From Mesorhizobium sp. Z1-4 (GTDB lineage: Bacteria; Pseudomonadota; Alphaproteobacteria; Rhizobiales; Rhizobiaceae): 64,000 nt of DNA. The DNA lies in contig NZ_RCIO01000001.1 of assembly GCF_004000235.1 (NCBI RefSeq), positions 1,178,400 through 1,242,399 on the forward strand, in the 5' to 3' direction. Below are positions 25,957 to 34,754 of the stretch, piece by piece (position 1 is the first letter of the stretch; each line of letters starts with the position of its first letter). The notes under the pieces are model-generated. The model had not been told where the DNA came from, made no database searches, and saw only the letters and a list, made by a program, of their open reading frames with translations. Position numbers and translations under genes: made by a program.

Positions 25957-27762
25957 ATGACCGGCGAAAGCAAGAAGGCGGGCTCCAGGCGGCAACGCGC
26001 CGGCGGGCAGATGAGTGTGCGCCTCAAACGCATGCGCGGCGAATCGCTCAAGCCGCCGATCGCTTCGGTGGCCGAAGACGGCGAGGCGGCGAAACCGCAA
26101 GCCACGCTCGATTGCGGCTGGGGCAAGCTGATCTTCGCCCAGACCTTCAAAACCAATGAGGGCGTCGTCGAGGCGCTGCGCGGCGAAAGGCGGGACCGCA
26201 GGGACATCGCTTTCTACGTGCGCGACCCGCATGTGCTTCTGTCGCTTGCACCGCAGGAGATCTTTCTCGACCCTTCGCATTCCTACAGGCTGGAACTGCC
26301 GACGTACCGTGCCGGCAGCCGGCAGCCGCGCGGCTATTTCATTCGGCGCCTGTCGTCGCAAAGCGACGCGGAGGCGGTGAACGCCATTTATGCCGCGCGC
26401 AAGATGGTGCAGGTGAACCCGGATTTCTTCTGGTCGAGCCGCGACAGCCGCTCCATCACCTGTTTCGTGGCCGAGGATGAAGCGAGCGGCGAGATCATCG
26501 GCACCGTAACCGGCATCGATCACGGCCGGGCATTCGCCGATCCCGAGCGCGGCTCCTCGCTATGGTGCCTGGCGGTCGACCCGCAGGCCCGCCATCCCGG
26601 CATCGGCGAGATGCTCGTGCGGCGCGTCGCCGAACATTTCAAGGCGCGCGGTGCCGCCTTTCTCGATCTCTCCGTCATGCATGACAACGAGCAGGCGATT
26701 TCGCTCTACGAAAAGCTCGGCTTCCACCGCATCTCCATCTTTACCGTCAAACGCAAGAACCCGATCAACGAGAAGTTCTTCGCACCGCAGATCGAGTCCT
26801 ACGACGCGCTCAACCCCTATGCCCGTATCGTCGTCGACGAGGCGCGGCGCCGCGGCGTGCATGTCGACGTGCTCGATGCCGAGGGCGGCTTCTTCAGGCT
26901 CTCTTTTGGCGGCCGTTCCATCAAATGCCGCGAGGCGCTGTCGGAACTGACCTCGGGCGTTGCCATGTCGATCTGCGACGACAAGGCAGTCACGCGCCGC
27001 GTGGTGGAGAAGGCCGGCCTAACCGTGCCCGAACAGATTGAGGCAGACAGCGGCGAAAAGCGGGTCGCGGCGTTTGTGAAGAAGCACGGCCGCGTGGTGG
27101 TCAAACCGGCGCGCGGCGAACAGGGCCGCGGCGTTGCTGTCGGTCTTGAGAAGCCGCAGGACGTTGCGGCCGCGATCGCCGGCGCGCGCGAGGTCTGCGA
27201 CCGCGTTTTGGTGGAATCCTGCTTCGACGGCAACGACCTGCGGCTGGTCGTCATCGACTACAAGCTGGTCGCGGCGGCACTGCGGCGTCCGCCGCAGATC
27301 GTCGGCGATGGACGGCGCTCGATTGCCGAACTGATCGGGGCGCAGTCGCGCCGGCGCGCGGCGGCCACAGACGGCGAAAGCACCATCCCCGTCGACGATG
27401 AAACCGCTCGCTGCCTCGCCGCGCAGGGTTTCGGCCTCGACGACGTGCCGGACGAAGGCGCCGAAATCCTTGTGCGCAAGACCGCCAACCTCCACACCGG
27501 CGGCTCCATCCACGACGTCACCGACATCGTGCATCCCGAGCTTGTGGATGCTGCTTGCCATGCAGCGCGGGCCATCGGCATTCCTGTCGTCGGCATCGAC
27601 TTCATGGTGCAGGCGCCCGACAGGCCCGATTACGTGTTCATCGAAGCCAATGAAAGGCCGGGGCTGGCAAACCACGAGCCGCAACCAACGGCAGAACGTT
27701 ACCTGGACCTGTTGTTTCCGATGTCTCGGGTGAGGCATGATGAGATGGCTGCGGAAACATGA
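25957..27762 (+). CDS. ngg: N-acetylglutaminylglutamine synthetase (GNAT plus ATP-grasp fusion)
   Basis: A 601-residue fusion that makes N-acetylglutaminylglutamine. After a basic N-terminus, a GNAT acetyltransferase domain (about 115-275) shows LWCLAVDPQARHPGIGEMLVRR, the acetyl-CoA loop, and ISLYEKLGFHRI. A C-terminal ATP-grasp ligase domain (about 290-590) shows VVVKPARGEQGRGVAVG, ESCFDGNDLRLVVID, and GIDFMVQ with FIEANERPGL, the magnesium-binding region. The same trio of genes defines the NAGGN pathway in Sinorhizobium and Pseudomonas. ATG at 25957 lies 4 bases after the asnO stop, so it is translationally coupled. Confidence 0.93.
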   Translation: MTGESKKAGSRRQRAGGQMSVRLKRMRGESLKPPIASVAEDGEAAKPQATLDCGWGKLIFAQTFKTNEGVVEALRGERRDRRDIAFYVRDPHVLLSLAPQEIFLDPSHSYRLELPTYRAGSRQPRGYFIRRLSSQSDAEAVNAIYAARKMVQVNPDFFWSSRDSRSITCFVAEDEASGEIIGTVTGIDHGRAFADPERGSSLWCLAVDPQARHPGIGEMLVRRVAEHFKARGAAFLDLSVMHDNEQAISLYEKLGFHRISIFTVKRKNPINEKFFAPQIESYDALNPYARIVVDEARRRGVHVDVLDAEGGFFRLSFGGRSIKCREALSELTSGVAMSICDDKAVTRRVVEKAGLTVPEQIEADSGEKRVAAFVKKHGRVVVKPARGEQGRGVAVGLEKPQDVAAAIAGAREVCDRVLVESCFDGNDLRLVVIDYKLVAAALRRPPQIVGDGRRSIAELIGAQSRRRAAATDGESTIPVDDETARCLAAQGFGLDDVPDEGAEILVRKTANLHTGGSIHDVTDIVHPELVDAACHAARAIGIPVVGIDFMVQAPDRPDYVFIEANERPGLANHEPQPTAERYLDLLFPMSRVRHDEMAAET

Positions 27763-27763
27763 A

Positions 27764-28915
27764 ATGCCGAAACTGAATATAGACACCGATTTTCTGATCG
27801 ACTCGCTGGAGGCGTTGCTGTCGATCGACAGTCCCACGGGTTACACAGACAACGTGGTGCGCCACACCACCGAGGAGCTGCAGCGCCTCGGCCTGGAGCC
27901 GGAGCTGACGCGCCGCGGCGCGATCCGAGCCGTCATGCAGGGCGGCCGCCGCGAAGGGGCGCGTGCCGTCGTCACCCATCTCGACACGCTGGGCGCGCAG
28001 GTGAAACGCGTCAAGGAGAACGGGCGGCTGGAGCTTGTGCCGATAGGCCACTGGTCGGCCCGTTTCGCCGAGGGTGCGCGGTGCAACATCTACGCCGAGA
28101 CAGGCAGCTTCCGCGGTTCCATTCTGCCGCTCAAGGCGTCGGGCCATACATTCAACGACGAGGTCGACACCCAGCCGGTCGGCTGGCCGCACATCGAACT
28201 GCGCGTGGACGCGATGACACAGTCCTATTCGCAAACGCGCTCGCTTGGCATCGATGTCGGCGATTTCGTCGGTATCGACCCCGGCACCGAGTTTCTGGAA
28301 AACGGGTTCATCAACTCGCGCCACCTCGACGACAAGGCCGGCGTGGCCATCGCACTGGCGGCGATCGAGGCGCTTAACCGCGAGCGGCCCAGGCTGCCCG
28401 TCGACATCCACTGGCTGTTCACGATCGCCGAGGAGGTGGGTGTCGGCGCGGCGTCGATCGTCACACCCGACATCGCGTCGATGGTCACGGTAGACAACGG
28501 CACCTCAGCGCCCGGCCAGAACTCCGCCGAATTCGGCGTCACCATCGCCATGGCCGACCAGTCGGGCCCGTTCGATTATCACCTGACGCACAAGCTGGTG
28601 GAGTTGTGCCGGGAAAACGAGATCGACTACCAGAAGGACATTTTCCGCTACTACCGCTCGGATTCGGCGTCGGCTATCGAGGCAGGGCACGATGTGCGCA
28701 CCGCGCTTCTGGCATTCGGCATCGATGGTTCGCACGGCTATGAGCGGGTGCACAGCCACGCGCTGACCTCGATTGCGGAGCTGATCACTGCTTATGTAGC
28801 CTCGCCGCTCGGTATCAAGCGGGACATGCAGCAGCTGTCCGATCTGGAGGGCTTTACCGAGCAGCCGATGGAGGAAGCCGAACAGCCGCCTCTGCCGCCC
28901 GAGCCGGACGGCTAG
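27764..28915 (+). CDS. NAGGN-associated M42-like peptidase
   Basis: A 383-residue zinc metallopeptidase of the M20/M42 superfamily, the third standard gene of NAGGN operons. Metal-binding and catalytic segments are VVTHLDTLG, NSRHLDDKAGVAIAL, FTIAEEVGVGAAS (the Glu pair) and DGSHGYERVHSHAL. It may trim or recycle the osmolyte dipeptide; its exact reaction is not established as far as I know. ATG at 27764 starts one base after the ngg stop. Alternative in-frame ATGs at 27737 and 27740 would overlap ngg by about 25 bases and have a GTGAGG close upstream, so the start is uncertain. Confidence 0.9.
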   Translation: MPKLNIDTDFLIDSLEALLSIDSPTGYTDNVVRHTTEELQRLGLEPELTRRGAIRAVMQGGRREGARAVVTHLDTLGAQVKRVKENGRLELVPIGHWSARFAEGARCNIYAETGSFRGSILPLKASGHTFNDEVDTQPVGWPHIELRVDAMTQSYSQTRSLGIDVGDFVGIDPGTEFLENGFINSRHLDDKAGVAIALAAIEALNRERPRLPVDIHWLFTIAEEVGVGAASIVTPDIASMVTVDNGTSAPGQNSAEFGVTIAMADQSGPFDYHLTHKLVELCRENEIDYQKDIFRYYRSDSASAIEAGHDVRTALLAFGIDGSHGYERVHSHALTSIAELITAYVASPLGIKRDMQQLSDLEGFTEQPMEEAEQPPLPPEPDG

Positions 28916-28924
28916 GCAAAGGCG

Positions 28925-29455
28925 CTACTGGCGGCGGAATTCGATCTCGCCCGAGACGACCCAGCTGTTCGACGCCCGGTCGAAGAACTGGCTCTGAACC
29001 AGAAACACGTTGTCCTGTGGCGGGGTCACGAAGGTGCGCACCTTCACCATCTTGCCCGCGTCTTCCACCTGGGCTTCGGTGACGATCATGTTTTCGGCAA
29101 TGCGCAGCGTCGCGTTCACAAGCCCGTAATTTGCGGCCGCACCGAGAAAGTTTCCGGTCAGCTGGTCGCCGACAAGGCTGAGCTTGCCTTCGAGTTTCTG
29201 CGCGCCTTTCGTGGTACCGCATTTGCCGGTGTTGCTGAGCGCCGCTTCCTGCGGGTTGTAGCTGGCCGAGATGCGGCAGGTAATCTTGGTCAGGTCCGAG
29301 CGGAGATTGGGCCTCGCCTCGCCGCTGCCGCGCCAGTCGCCCTGATAGGCGGCGAGAATCTCCGCACCTTCCGCGGCATGCAGTGGGCCCGCCGCGGCGA
29401 TCCCGATGAAAATGGCGGCTGCCGATCCGGCGATGAGCTTGTAAAATCCCGGCAA
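28925..29455 (-). CDS. Exported protein of unknown function
   Basis: A 176-residue protein with a signal peptide (about 1-28, cleaved near PLHAAE). The mature part begins with ILAAYQGDWRGSGEARPN and is predicted to be mostly beta strands, with two cysteines (TCRIS and GKCGT) that could pair. The pattern of a repeated YQGDWRGSG-type opening recalls small lipocalin-like periplasmic proteins of rhizobia, but I cannot name the family. Two TTG codons compete for the start; 29455 is chosen because GAGAGG is 7 bases away, versus one base for 29461. It lies 18 bases downstream of the RND exporter gene and is probably co-transcribed. Confidence 0.75.
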   Translation of the reverse strand: MPGFYKLIAGSAAAIFIGIAAAGPLHAAEGAEILAAYQGDWRGSGEARPNLRSDLTKITCRISASYNPQEAALSNTGKCGTTKGAQKLEGKLSLVGDQLTGNFLGAAANYGLVNATLRIAENMIVTEAQVEDAGKMVKVRTFVTPPQDNVFLVQSQFFDRASNSWVVSGEIEFRRQ

Positions 29456-29473
29456 GACCAAACCTCTCTCGTT

Positions 29474-31711
29474 TCAGGCAGCGCGCCCCATAAGCCGCCG
29501 AAGTGTCAGGATCAAGGCGGGCAGGAAAGCGAGGTTCGCCACCAGCGCCACGCACAGCGTGGTGATGATGAGGAAACCGAGATTGGACACCGAGGGCAAG
29601 CTTGAGAACAGCGTGCCGAACGATCCCGCGACGAACATGAAGGTTGCCGAAACCAGCGCCGGCGCCACTTCCAGTATCGCCTCATGCATCGCCTTGCGGT
29701 CAGTCATGCCGGACCTGTGATTGGCCAGGAACGCGTTGATCACATGCACTGCGTTGTCGATCGAAATGCCGAACGCGATGGTGAGCGCGATAACATGCGC
29801 GATATCCATCGGCTGGCCGATCGCCCACAGCGCGGTTTCGATGAACAGCACCGGGATGAGATTGGGCAGCAGCGCCGCAAGCGAAACCAGCGGCGCCCGC
29901 GACCCAAGCATGATGACGAAAACGCCGAGCACGATTGCGATGATCAGGCTGTTGCGCAAATCGTTGACGATGTTGGGTATCTCGATGGCTGCCAGGATCG
30001 GATAACCGGTCACCACCGCGCCTTCGATGCCGTCGGCGGAGAGCGCGCGCACAACGTCGTCGGCGGCAGCAAGAGCTGTCGCCGGGTCCATCCCATAAGG
30101 TACCGAACCGGTGATCAGATATTCGCTTCTGTCGTCCGAAAGAAACCGCCCGCGCATATTGTCGGGCGCTTCGTCCATTGCCTCGTCCAGCGCCGATGCC
30201 GACATGCCTGTTGTGGCGACCCGCGCCAGCGAAACCGTCCGGTCGCGGCCGATCTCGCCGCCGAAGGCGCGCTCGGCTTTGCCCAGCGCATCCAGTGCGT
30301 CCTTGTCCGACCAAGTCTCGCCTTCGGGCACAGGCAGCAGCATGTAGATCGGCGCCACGCCGCCGAATATATCCACCGCCAGCTCCTCGCCATTTGCGGC
30401 TTCGGAATCGCGCGGCAGCTGGGCGGTGATGTCGTGTTGCTCGTCGACGAAAATGTGGCCTGTCGAAAACACCGCCGCAGCCACAACCGCCGCAAGACCG
30501 ACCAGCCCGGGCCGCCAGATCGCGAAACGCGAAACCGCATCGCCCACGGGTTCGAACACGCCTTGTCGTTTGCCCACGCGGATGCGGTTGCCGAAATAGT
30601 AGAGCAGCAGCGGCATCACCACCATGACGGCAATGAAGGCGATCATCACCGCCGTGGAGCCCAGAAACGCCAGAGAGCGCAGCGCCTGGTTGCCGCTGAA
30701 GGCAAACGAGCCGAATGCAACCGCAGTTGTGATCGAAGTCATCGAGTTGGCGGGTCCGACGCGACGGATCGCGGCTTCAATCGCCTCGCGGCCGTCGAGC
30801 CCGTGATACCGTATGGCCGACCATGTGAAGAACAGCATGATCGTGTCGGCCAGCGCCAGCACCATGCCAATCGTCGGCAGCGCGGTGGAGAGATAGTTGA
30901 TACTCGAGCCGCTGATCGCGTAGCCGCCCAGCACCCAGGCAACGGAAGCGAGTGCCGGAATCGAGCAGATGGCCGCCGGGATGATTGCCCGGAAGGTTGC
31001 CAGCGAGACCAGGAACACCATGGTCACGCCCAGGATCGTAAGCAGCGTCTGGTCGGAGATCAGCGCTTCCACCGCGTCGGCGCGCAACAGCGGGTAACCG
31101 ACGAAATCGAGCTGCAGGCCAGGCGGCGCGATATCGCGGATTTCCTGCAGCAGCCGGTACACCGGCTCCGCTTCCGGCGCGTTGCCGTTCTCCTCCGAAA
31201 ACGGGCTTTCGATCGAGATCAGCGCGGCGTTTCGGTCAATGCGCGCGAACTGGGAAATAAGCGGGTCGCCCCTGCCCGCGCTGGCAATAATGGCGCGCAC
31301 ATCGTCGGTTTCGGAAAACCGCTCAGGCAGGGCCGATGTGATAGCGCCGCTCGCAGGATCGATCTTGGCGGCGGTAAAGAGTGAAAATACGCTTTCCACA
31401 CCGTCGACCAGCGTCAGGTCGAGATGCAGGTTGCGCAGCTTTTCGATGCCTTCGGGATCGTAAAGGTCGTCAGCCCGAACGATGATGCCGAGATCGCCGG
31501 AAAAGTCGCGAAACTCGTTCTGAACCCGGCGATAGCTGAGGAATGCCTCGCTCTTGCCGGCGAGCACGTTGAGCACATTGCCGTCGAAATGAAGGCGCGG
31601 TATGGACGCGATGCAGATCGCCGTCGCCACCACGATAATGGTCGCGAAGATACGCGGGAAGCGCACGACGAAAATCCCCAGCGCTTCAAGCCCGAAGCCG
31701 AAACTCTTCAG
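29474..31711 (-). CDS. RND/MMPL family transporter, probable CTG start
   Basis: A 745-residue exporter of the MMPL/HpnN type, with two repeats of one helix, a periplasmic domain, and five helices. Visible segments are GMVLALADTIMLFFTW and SIDNAVHVINAF, the equivalents of the proton-relay helices 4 and 10. Such pumps move lipids or hopanoid-like molecules. The only conventional in-frame start is GTG at 31666, which would remove the conserved N-terminal KSFGFGLEALGIFVVRFPRIF helix. A CTG at 31711 sits 5 bases after a perfect AGGAGG (31722-31717), with an in-frame stop at 31735-31733 upstream, so I place the start there. The substrate is unknown. Confidence 0.85.
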   Translation of the reverse strand: MKSFGFGLEALGIFVVRFPRIFATIIVVATAICIASIPRLHFDGNVLNVLAGKSEAFLSYRRVQNEFRDFSGDLGIIVRADDLYDPEGIEKLRNLHLDLTLVDGVESVFSLFTAAKIDPASGAITSALPERFSETDDVRAIIASAGRGDPLISQFARIDRNAALISIESPFSEENGNAPEAEPVYRLLQEIRDIAPPGLQLDFVGYPLLRADAVEALISDQTLLTILGVTMVFLVSLATFRAIIPAAICSIPALASVAWVLGGYAISGSSINYLSTALPTIGMVLALADTIMLFFTWSAIRYHGLDGREAIEAAIRRVGPANSMTSITTAVAFGSFAFSGNQALRSLAFLGSTAVMIAFIAVMVVMPLLLYYFGNRIRVGKRQGVFEPVGDAVSRFAIWRPGLVGLAAVVAAAVFSTGHIFVDEQHDITAQLPRDSEAANGEELAVDIFGGVAPIYMLLPVPEGETWSDKDALDALGKAERAFGGEIGRDRTVSLARVATTGMSASALDEAMDEAPDNMRGRFLSDDRSEYLITGSVPYGMDPATALAAADDVVRALSADGIEGAVVTGYPILAAIEIPNIVNDLRNSLIIAIVLGVFVIMLGSRAPLVSLAALLPNLIPVLFIETALWAIGQPMDIAHVIALTIAFGISIDNAVHVINAFLANHRSGMTDRKAMHEAILEVAPALVSATFMFVAGSFGTLFSSLPSVSNLGFLIITTLCVALVANLAFLPALILTLRRLMGRAA

Positions 31712-31845
31712 CTTATCCTCCTGTCCCGCATGTCATGCCTTGCGGGCAAGGCAAGCCCGCGTCACCAGTGCGTTCGTCCCTTCGGGGAATTTCCGCGCGG
31801 TTCTATGACAAAAGAATAGAGGAGAGGCAAAACAAAACAGCACGA

Positions 31846-31875
31846 AACCGCGAAGGGGGTTAACCCTGCGCGGTT
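31846..31875 (-). terminator. Possible terminator after the small L,D-transpeptidase
   Basis: A 7-bp stem (AACCGCG / CGCGGTT) encloses a loop that itself holds the palindrome GGGTTAACCC. On the minus strand it is followed by a T-rich stretch (TGTTTTGTTTTG). It sits 31 bases after the L,D-transpeptidase stop codon. The long loop makes it a modest candidate. Confidence 0.4.
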
Positions 31876-31906
31876 CGCAAACGGTTTGTTTGTACCGGGC
31901 GCCTGT

Positions 31907-32338
31907 TCAGCGCTGGACGACGATGCGTACGTTTTTGAGGCCGACACTGCGCGTCAGATTGTAGAGCGTGCGCGCGTTGGAAACGTCGAGGCGCACGCAG
32001 CCGGCTGACGCCGGACGCCCGAGCCGGCTTACCTGATTGGTGCCGTGCACGGCGAAATTGCCGCTATAGAAGATCGAATAAGGCATCGGCGCATTGTTGT
32101 AGCGGCTCGAACGGTGGTTTTTGGACAGCCATTTCGCCGACCATGAACCTGTCGGCGTCACCTTGCCCTTGCGTGCAGTCGAAACGCGCCAGCGGTATTT
32201 CACCCGCCCATGCTGCGTTACCGTCATTGTCTGGCTGGAAATGTCCACCCTGGCGACCACGCTGGCGGCGTTGGCCGTGGCCGGGATGGCCATGGCAAAG
32301 GCGAGCGCCAGGCTCGCCGCGGCAAAAACCGATTTCAT
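31907..32338 (-). CDS. Small L,D-transpeptidase (YkuD domain)
   Basis: A 143-residue exported enzyme that forms 3-3 cross-links in peptidoglycan or links proteins to it. Signal peptide about 1-24 (ending TANAAS). The YkuD catalytic motif is HGTN followed by SAGCVRLD, with the nucleophilic cysteine in SAGCVR. The mature enzyme is almost only the catalytic domain. ATG at 32338 is followed at once by a good signal peptide; an in-frame ATG further upstream at 32398 would add 20 residues without a signal-like character. Two YkuD proteins occur in this window, less than 1 kb apart. Confidence 0.92.
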   Translation of the reverse strand: MKSVFAAASLALAFAMAIPATANAASVVARVDISSQTMTVTQHGRVKYRWRVSTARKGKVTPTGSWSAKWLSKNHRSSRYNNAPMPYSIFYSGNFAVHGTNQVSRLGRPASAGCVRLDVSNARTLYNLTRSVGLKNVRIVVQR

Positions 32339-32530
32339 GATACTACCCCTCATCTGCCCGAAATCCGAGCCAACGAAGCTAGTCAGCAAAGATTTCACCC
32401 GGGTGAAAGGATAGGCTTAAGCCGCGCTTGCTGTCACGCCGCAAATCCCGCGCTTTGGCGCAAGACTTTGTGAGTATTCGCCGCTGCCGCATTTGCGGCG
32501 GCGGCGCGGAACCGGGGCTGGTTTAGCGGA

Positions 32531-32851
32531 TCAGACCCGTTCCACAGACTGCACGACGCCGTTAGTGTCGACGAAGCAGACCGCCTGGCCGGAGCCGACC
32601 GCCAGGTTGACCTGGAAGGTGCCGTTCGGGCCTGCCATCGAGCTTACCGGCAGCACGCTTTCCGTCGTACCGAGCCGTGTCGCGGCTTCCGAGGCGCACA
32701 GCAGCTGCAGGTCGGCCGGCGCGGTTTCGCCCGTGCTGCGCACGGCGCCCGCCTTGGGCTGCATCGTCGTCGAACAGCCGGCCGCCAGCACGGCGGCCAT
32801 CAATATGGCCGATGCGGCAAAGCCCCGGCTTGAGGTTGCGCTGCGTGTCAT
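32531..32851 (-). CDS. Small lipoprotein of unknown function
   Basis: A 106-residue protein with a lipoprotein signal peptide: AAVLAAGC ends in the lipobox cysteine (about residue 26), followed by STTMQP. The mature part holds LLCASEAATRLGT and a short beta-rich tail (GTFQVNLAVGSGQAVCFVDTNG) with two cysteines. The Ser/Thr after the lipobox favours outer-membrane sorting. No enzyme motif is visible. It lies between two L,D-transpeptidase genes, 12 bases downstream of the larger one, probably in the same unit, which suggests a cell-wall role. Confidence 0.8.
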   Translation of the reverse strand: MTRSATSSRGFAASAILMAAVLAAGCSTTMQPKAGAVRSTGETAPADLQLLCASEAATRLGTTESVLPVSSMAGPNGTFQVNLAVGSGQAVCFVDTNGVVQSVERV

Positions 32852-32863
32852 CCCGTCTCCCCC

Positions 32864-33577
32864 TCAAACGCCTTTGTAGAGTGCCGCGCCCTGCAGCAGC
32901 ACGATCACCTTGGCGCCAATCTCCACCTGATCGTAAAGATCGGTAATCTCGTCATTGACCATGCGGATGCAGCCGGACGAGATGTTGAGCCCGATCGACC
33001 AGGGCTGGCTGGTGCCATGGATACGGAAGATCGTGTCGTGTCCGTTTTCATAAAGATACATGGCGCGCGCGCCGAGCGGGTTGTCGGGCCCGCCAGGCAT
33101 GCCGTCTTTCCATTTCGCCGCGTTCGGGTCGCGCTCCACCATTTCGGCCGGCGGCGTCCAGGTCGGCCATTCCGCTTTGCGCCCCACCTCCACGATGCCG
33201 GCCCAGCCGAAACCTTCGCGACCGATGCCGATGCCATAGCGCATCGCCTTGAAACCGGGCAGCACGAGATAGAGGAAATGCCGGTTGCCGTCGATGATGA
33301 CGGTGCCCGGCTTCTCCGCGGTGCGGAAATCGACGACCTGGCGGCGGAAGTCCTCCGGCGTCTGGCCGTGCGCCTGATAATATTTCATCGCCTGCTTGGG
33401 ATCGTAATTCACCCACTGGCGCTTGATCGGATCGAATATCTGCGTCTCGAAAACCTGCGCTCCAGCCGAGGTTGCGAACAGCACGGCCGATGCCAGCGCG
33501 GCAGCGCCAACGGCAAACGAAGCGAACGCGCCGCGCCATCCGGCGGCGAGCCTGGCGAGCCCCTGTGTCATCGTCAT
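32864..33577 (-). CDS. L,D-transpeptidase (ErfK/YbiS/YkuD family)
   Basis: A 237-residue periplasmic enzyme with an N-terminal signal-anchor or signal peptide (about 14-38). The YkuD domain has GIGREGFGWAG, an RIHGTSQPWSIG motif and the catalytic ISSGCIRM with the nucleophile cysteine, then VIVLLQG at the end. It cross-links or modifies peptidoglycan. The ATG at 33577 overlaps the stop of the betaine-type binding protein by four bases (ATGA), with AAGGA upstream; two other in-frame ATGs upstream lie inside that gene. The coupling of a murein enzyme to a solute receptor gene is unusual. Confidence 0.92.
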   Translation of the reverse strand: MTMTQGLARLAAGWRGAFASFAVGAAALASAVLFATSAGAQVFETQIFDPIKRQWVNYDPKQAMKYYQAHGQTPEDFRRQVVDFRTAEKPGTVIIDGNRHFLYLVLPGFKAMRYGIGIGREGFGWAGIVEVGRKAEWPTWTPPAEMVERDPNAAKWKDGMPGGPDNPLGARAMYLYENGHDTIFRIHGTSQPWSIGLNISSGCIRMVNDEITDLYDQVEIGAKVIVLLQGAALYKGV

Positions 33578-34530
33578 TGCATCCATTCCTTCAACCTGTC
33601 CTCGTTCCGGGCAATCCATTCCGATGCCACCTGGGCGGCCGGCTTATGCTCGACCTGAAACGCGTAGCTGATCGCCGTGATGTCGGCGGCTTCCAGCGCC
33701 ATGTTGGAAAGAAACCGCGCGAATTCCGGTTCGTCTTCCTCGAGCCGTTTGGCGTAGGCGACGTGAAAGTGCGAAACGTCCCATGCCGTTTCGGCGCGCG
33801 ATTTCTGCAGCCAGTACGGATCGTCGGCACGCTTGATCAGATTCCAGCGCTCCGGGTCGTAAGCTGGCTCCTCGAGCACCACGAGCTCGTGGAGATCGAA
33901 GACGTGGTGCGGCGCGTAGCAATAAAACACCATCGGGCTGCCGAAAGACGCCGCGACGTCGACCGCTGCCATGGCGATCTCTTCCGGCAATTCGACCAGC
34001 GACATGGTGCGGAAATAGCCGTAGCTGCGGGCGCGAATATATTCGATCTCCGTCGATGACCAGGTCGGCGCACCGATCCAGATTTCGCCCTTGCCGTCAT
34101 TGTCGCTGTCGAAGCTGACCGCCATCTGAGGATCGGCCAGGTCCGCGACGGCCTTGATGCCGGTCATCTCGGCCGTTGCTTTGGTGACGCAGACATTCTG
34201 CCTGGCCTCCACGCCATGGTCACCGACCACGATGGAGCCGCGCTCATTCAGACGCTCGAGCGCGCCTGCGAGATTGGGAAACCACAGTTCCGGATGCACG
34301 TCTGCGGAGCCTTCGGCCATGTCGGCCAGCAAGGTCATGGTGCCGCGCGGAAGCAGTTCGACCTCGACGCCCATGCTCGCTGCGGCCTGCGCGATGATCT
34401 GCGCCGTAACATTGGCCGAGGGCCATGTCGGAACGCCGATTACAACGGGTTCGGCGATGGCCGGCGCGGCGGCAAACAACAGGCCCGCGGCAAGCGGAGT
34501 CGATAATCGCAGCGTCTTGCGGGGCGGCAT
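33574..34530 (-). CDS. ABC transporter periplasmic binding protein, glycine betaine (OpuAC/ProX) type
   Basis: A 318-residue periplasmic receptor with a signal peptide (about 1-25, ending APAIAE). The mature protein starts VVIGVPTWPSANVTAQIIAQ, the OpuAC-family opening. Segments with Trp and Tyr residues that could form an aromatic cage are visible: PELWFPNL, GYFRTM and VFYCYAPHHVF. The ligand is probably a quaternary ammonium compound such as betaine or choline, inferred from the family. No ATPase or permease gene is adjacent, so it is an orphan receptor or serves a transporter elsewhere. ATG at 34530 follows AAGAGGAAGG. It is divergent from the GMC oxidoreductase gene. Confidence 0.85.
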   Translation of the reverse strand: MPPRKTLRLSTPLAAGLLFAAAPAIAEPVVIGVPTWPSANVTAQIIAQAAASMGVEVELLPRGTMTLLADMAEGSADVHPELWFPNLAGALERLNERGSIVVGDHGVEARQNVCVTKATAEMTGIKAVADLADPQMAVSFDSDNDGKGEIWIGAPTWSSTEIEYIRARSYGYFRTMSLVELPEEIAMAAVDVAASFGSPMVFYCYAPHHVFDLHELVVLEEPAYDPERWNLIKRADDPYWLQKSRAETAWDVSHFHVAYAKRLEEDEPEFARFLSNMALEAADITAISYAFQVEHKPAAQVASEWIARNEDRLKEWMQ

Positions 34531-34754
34531 CAAAACCCTTCCTCTTCGGTCGCACATGTGCCGAGCTGACGCTTTGCGCATGCCTGATTTCGTGTCGTCC
34601 TGATGGCTTCAGGCGCCACTTTGCGCAGCTTAGCACGAGATAACGCAGCGGCAAGTTTGGACGGCGCGTTAAGCCACGCCGGAGCGGCAGGGGCATTCTT
34701 TCCATGCCCTTGTTTCTATGCGACATACGGCCCGGGGCACGACGGGGAGGAAGC

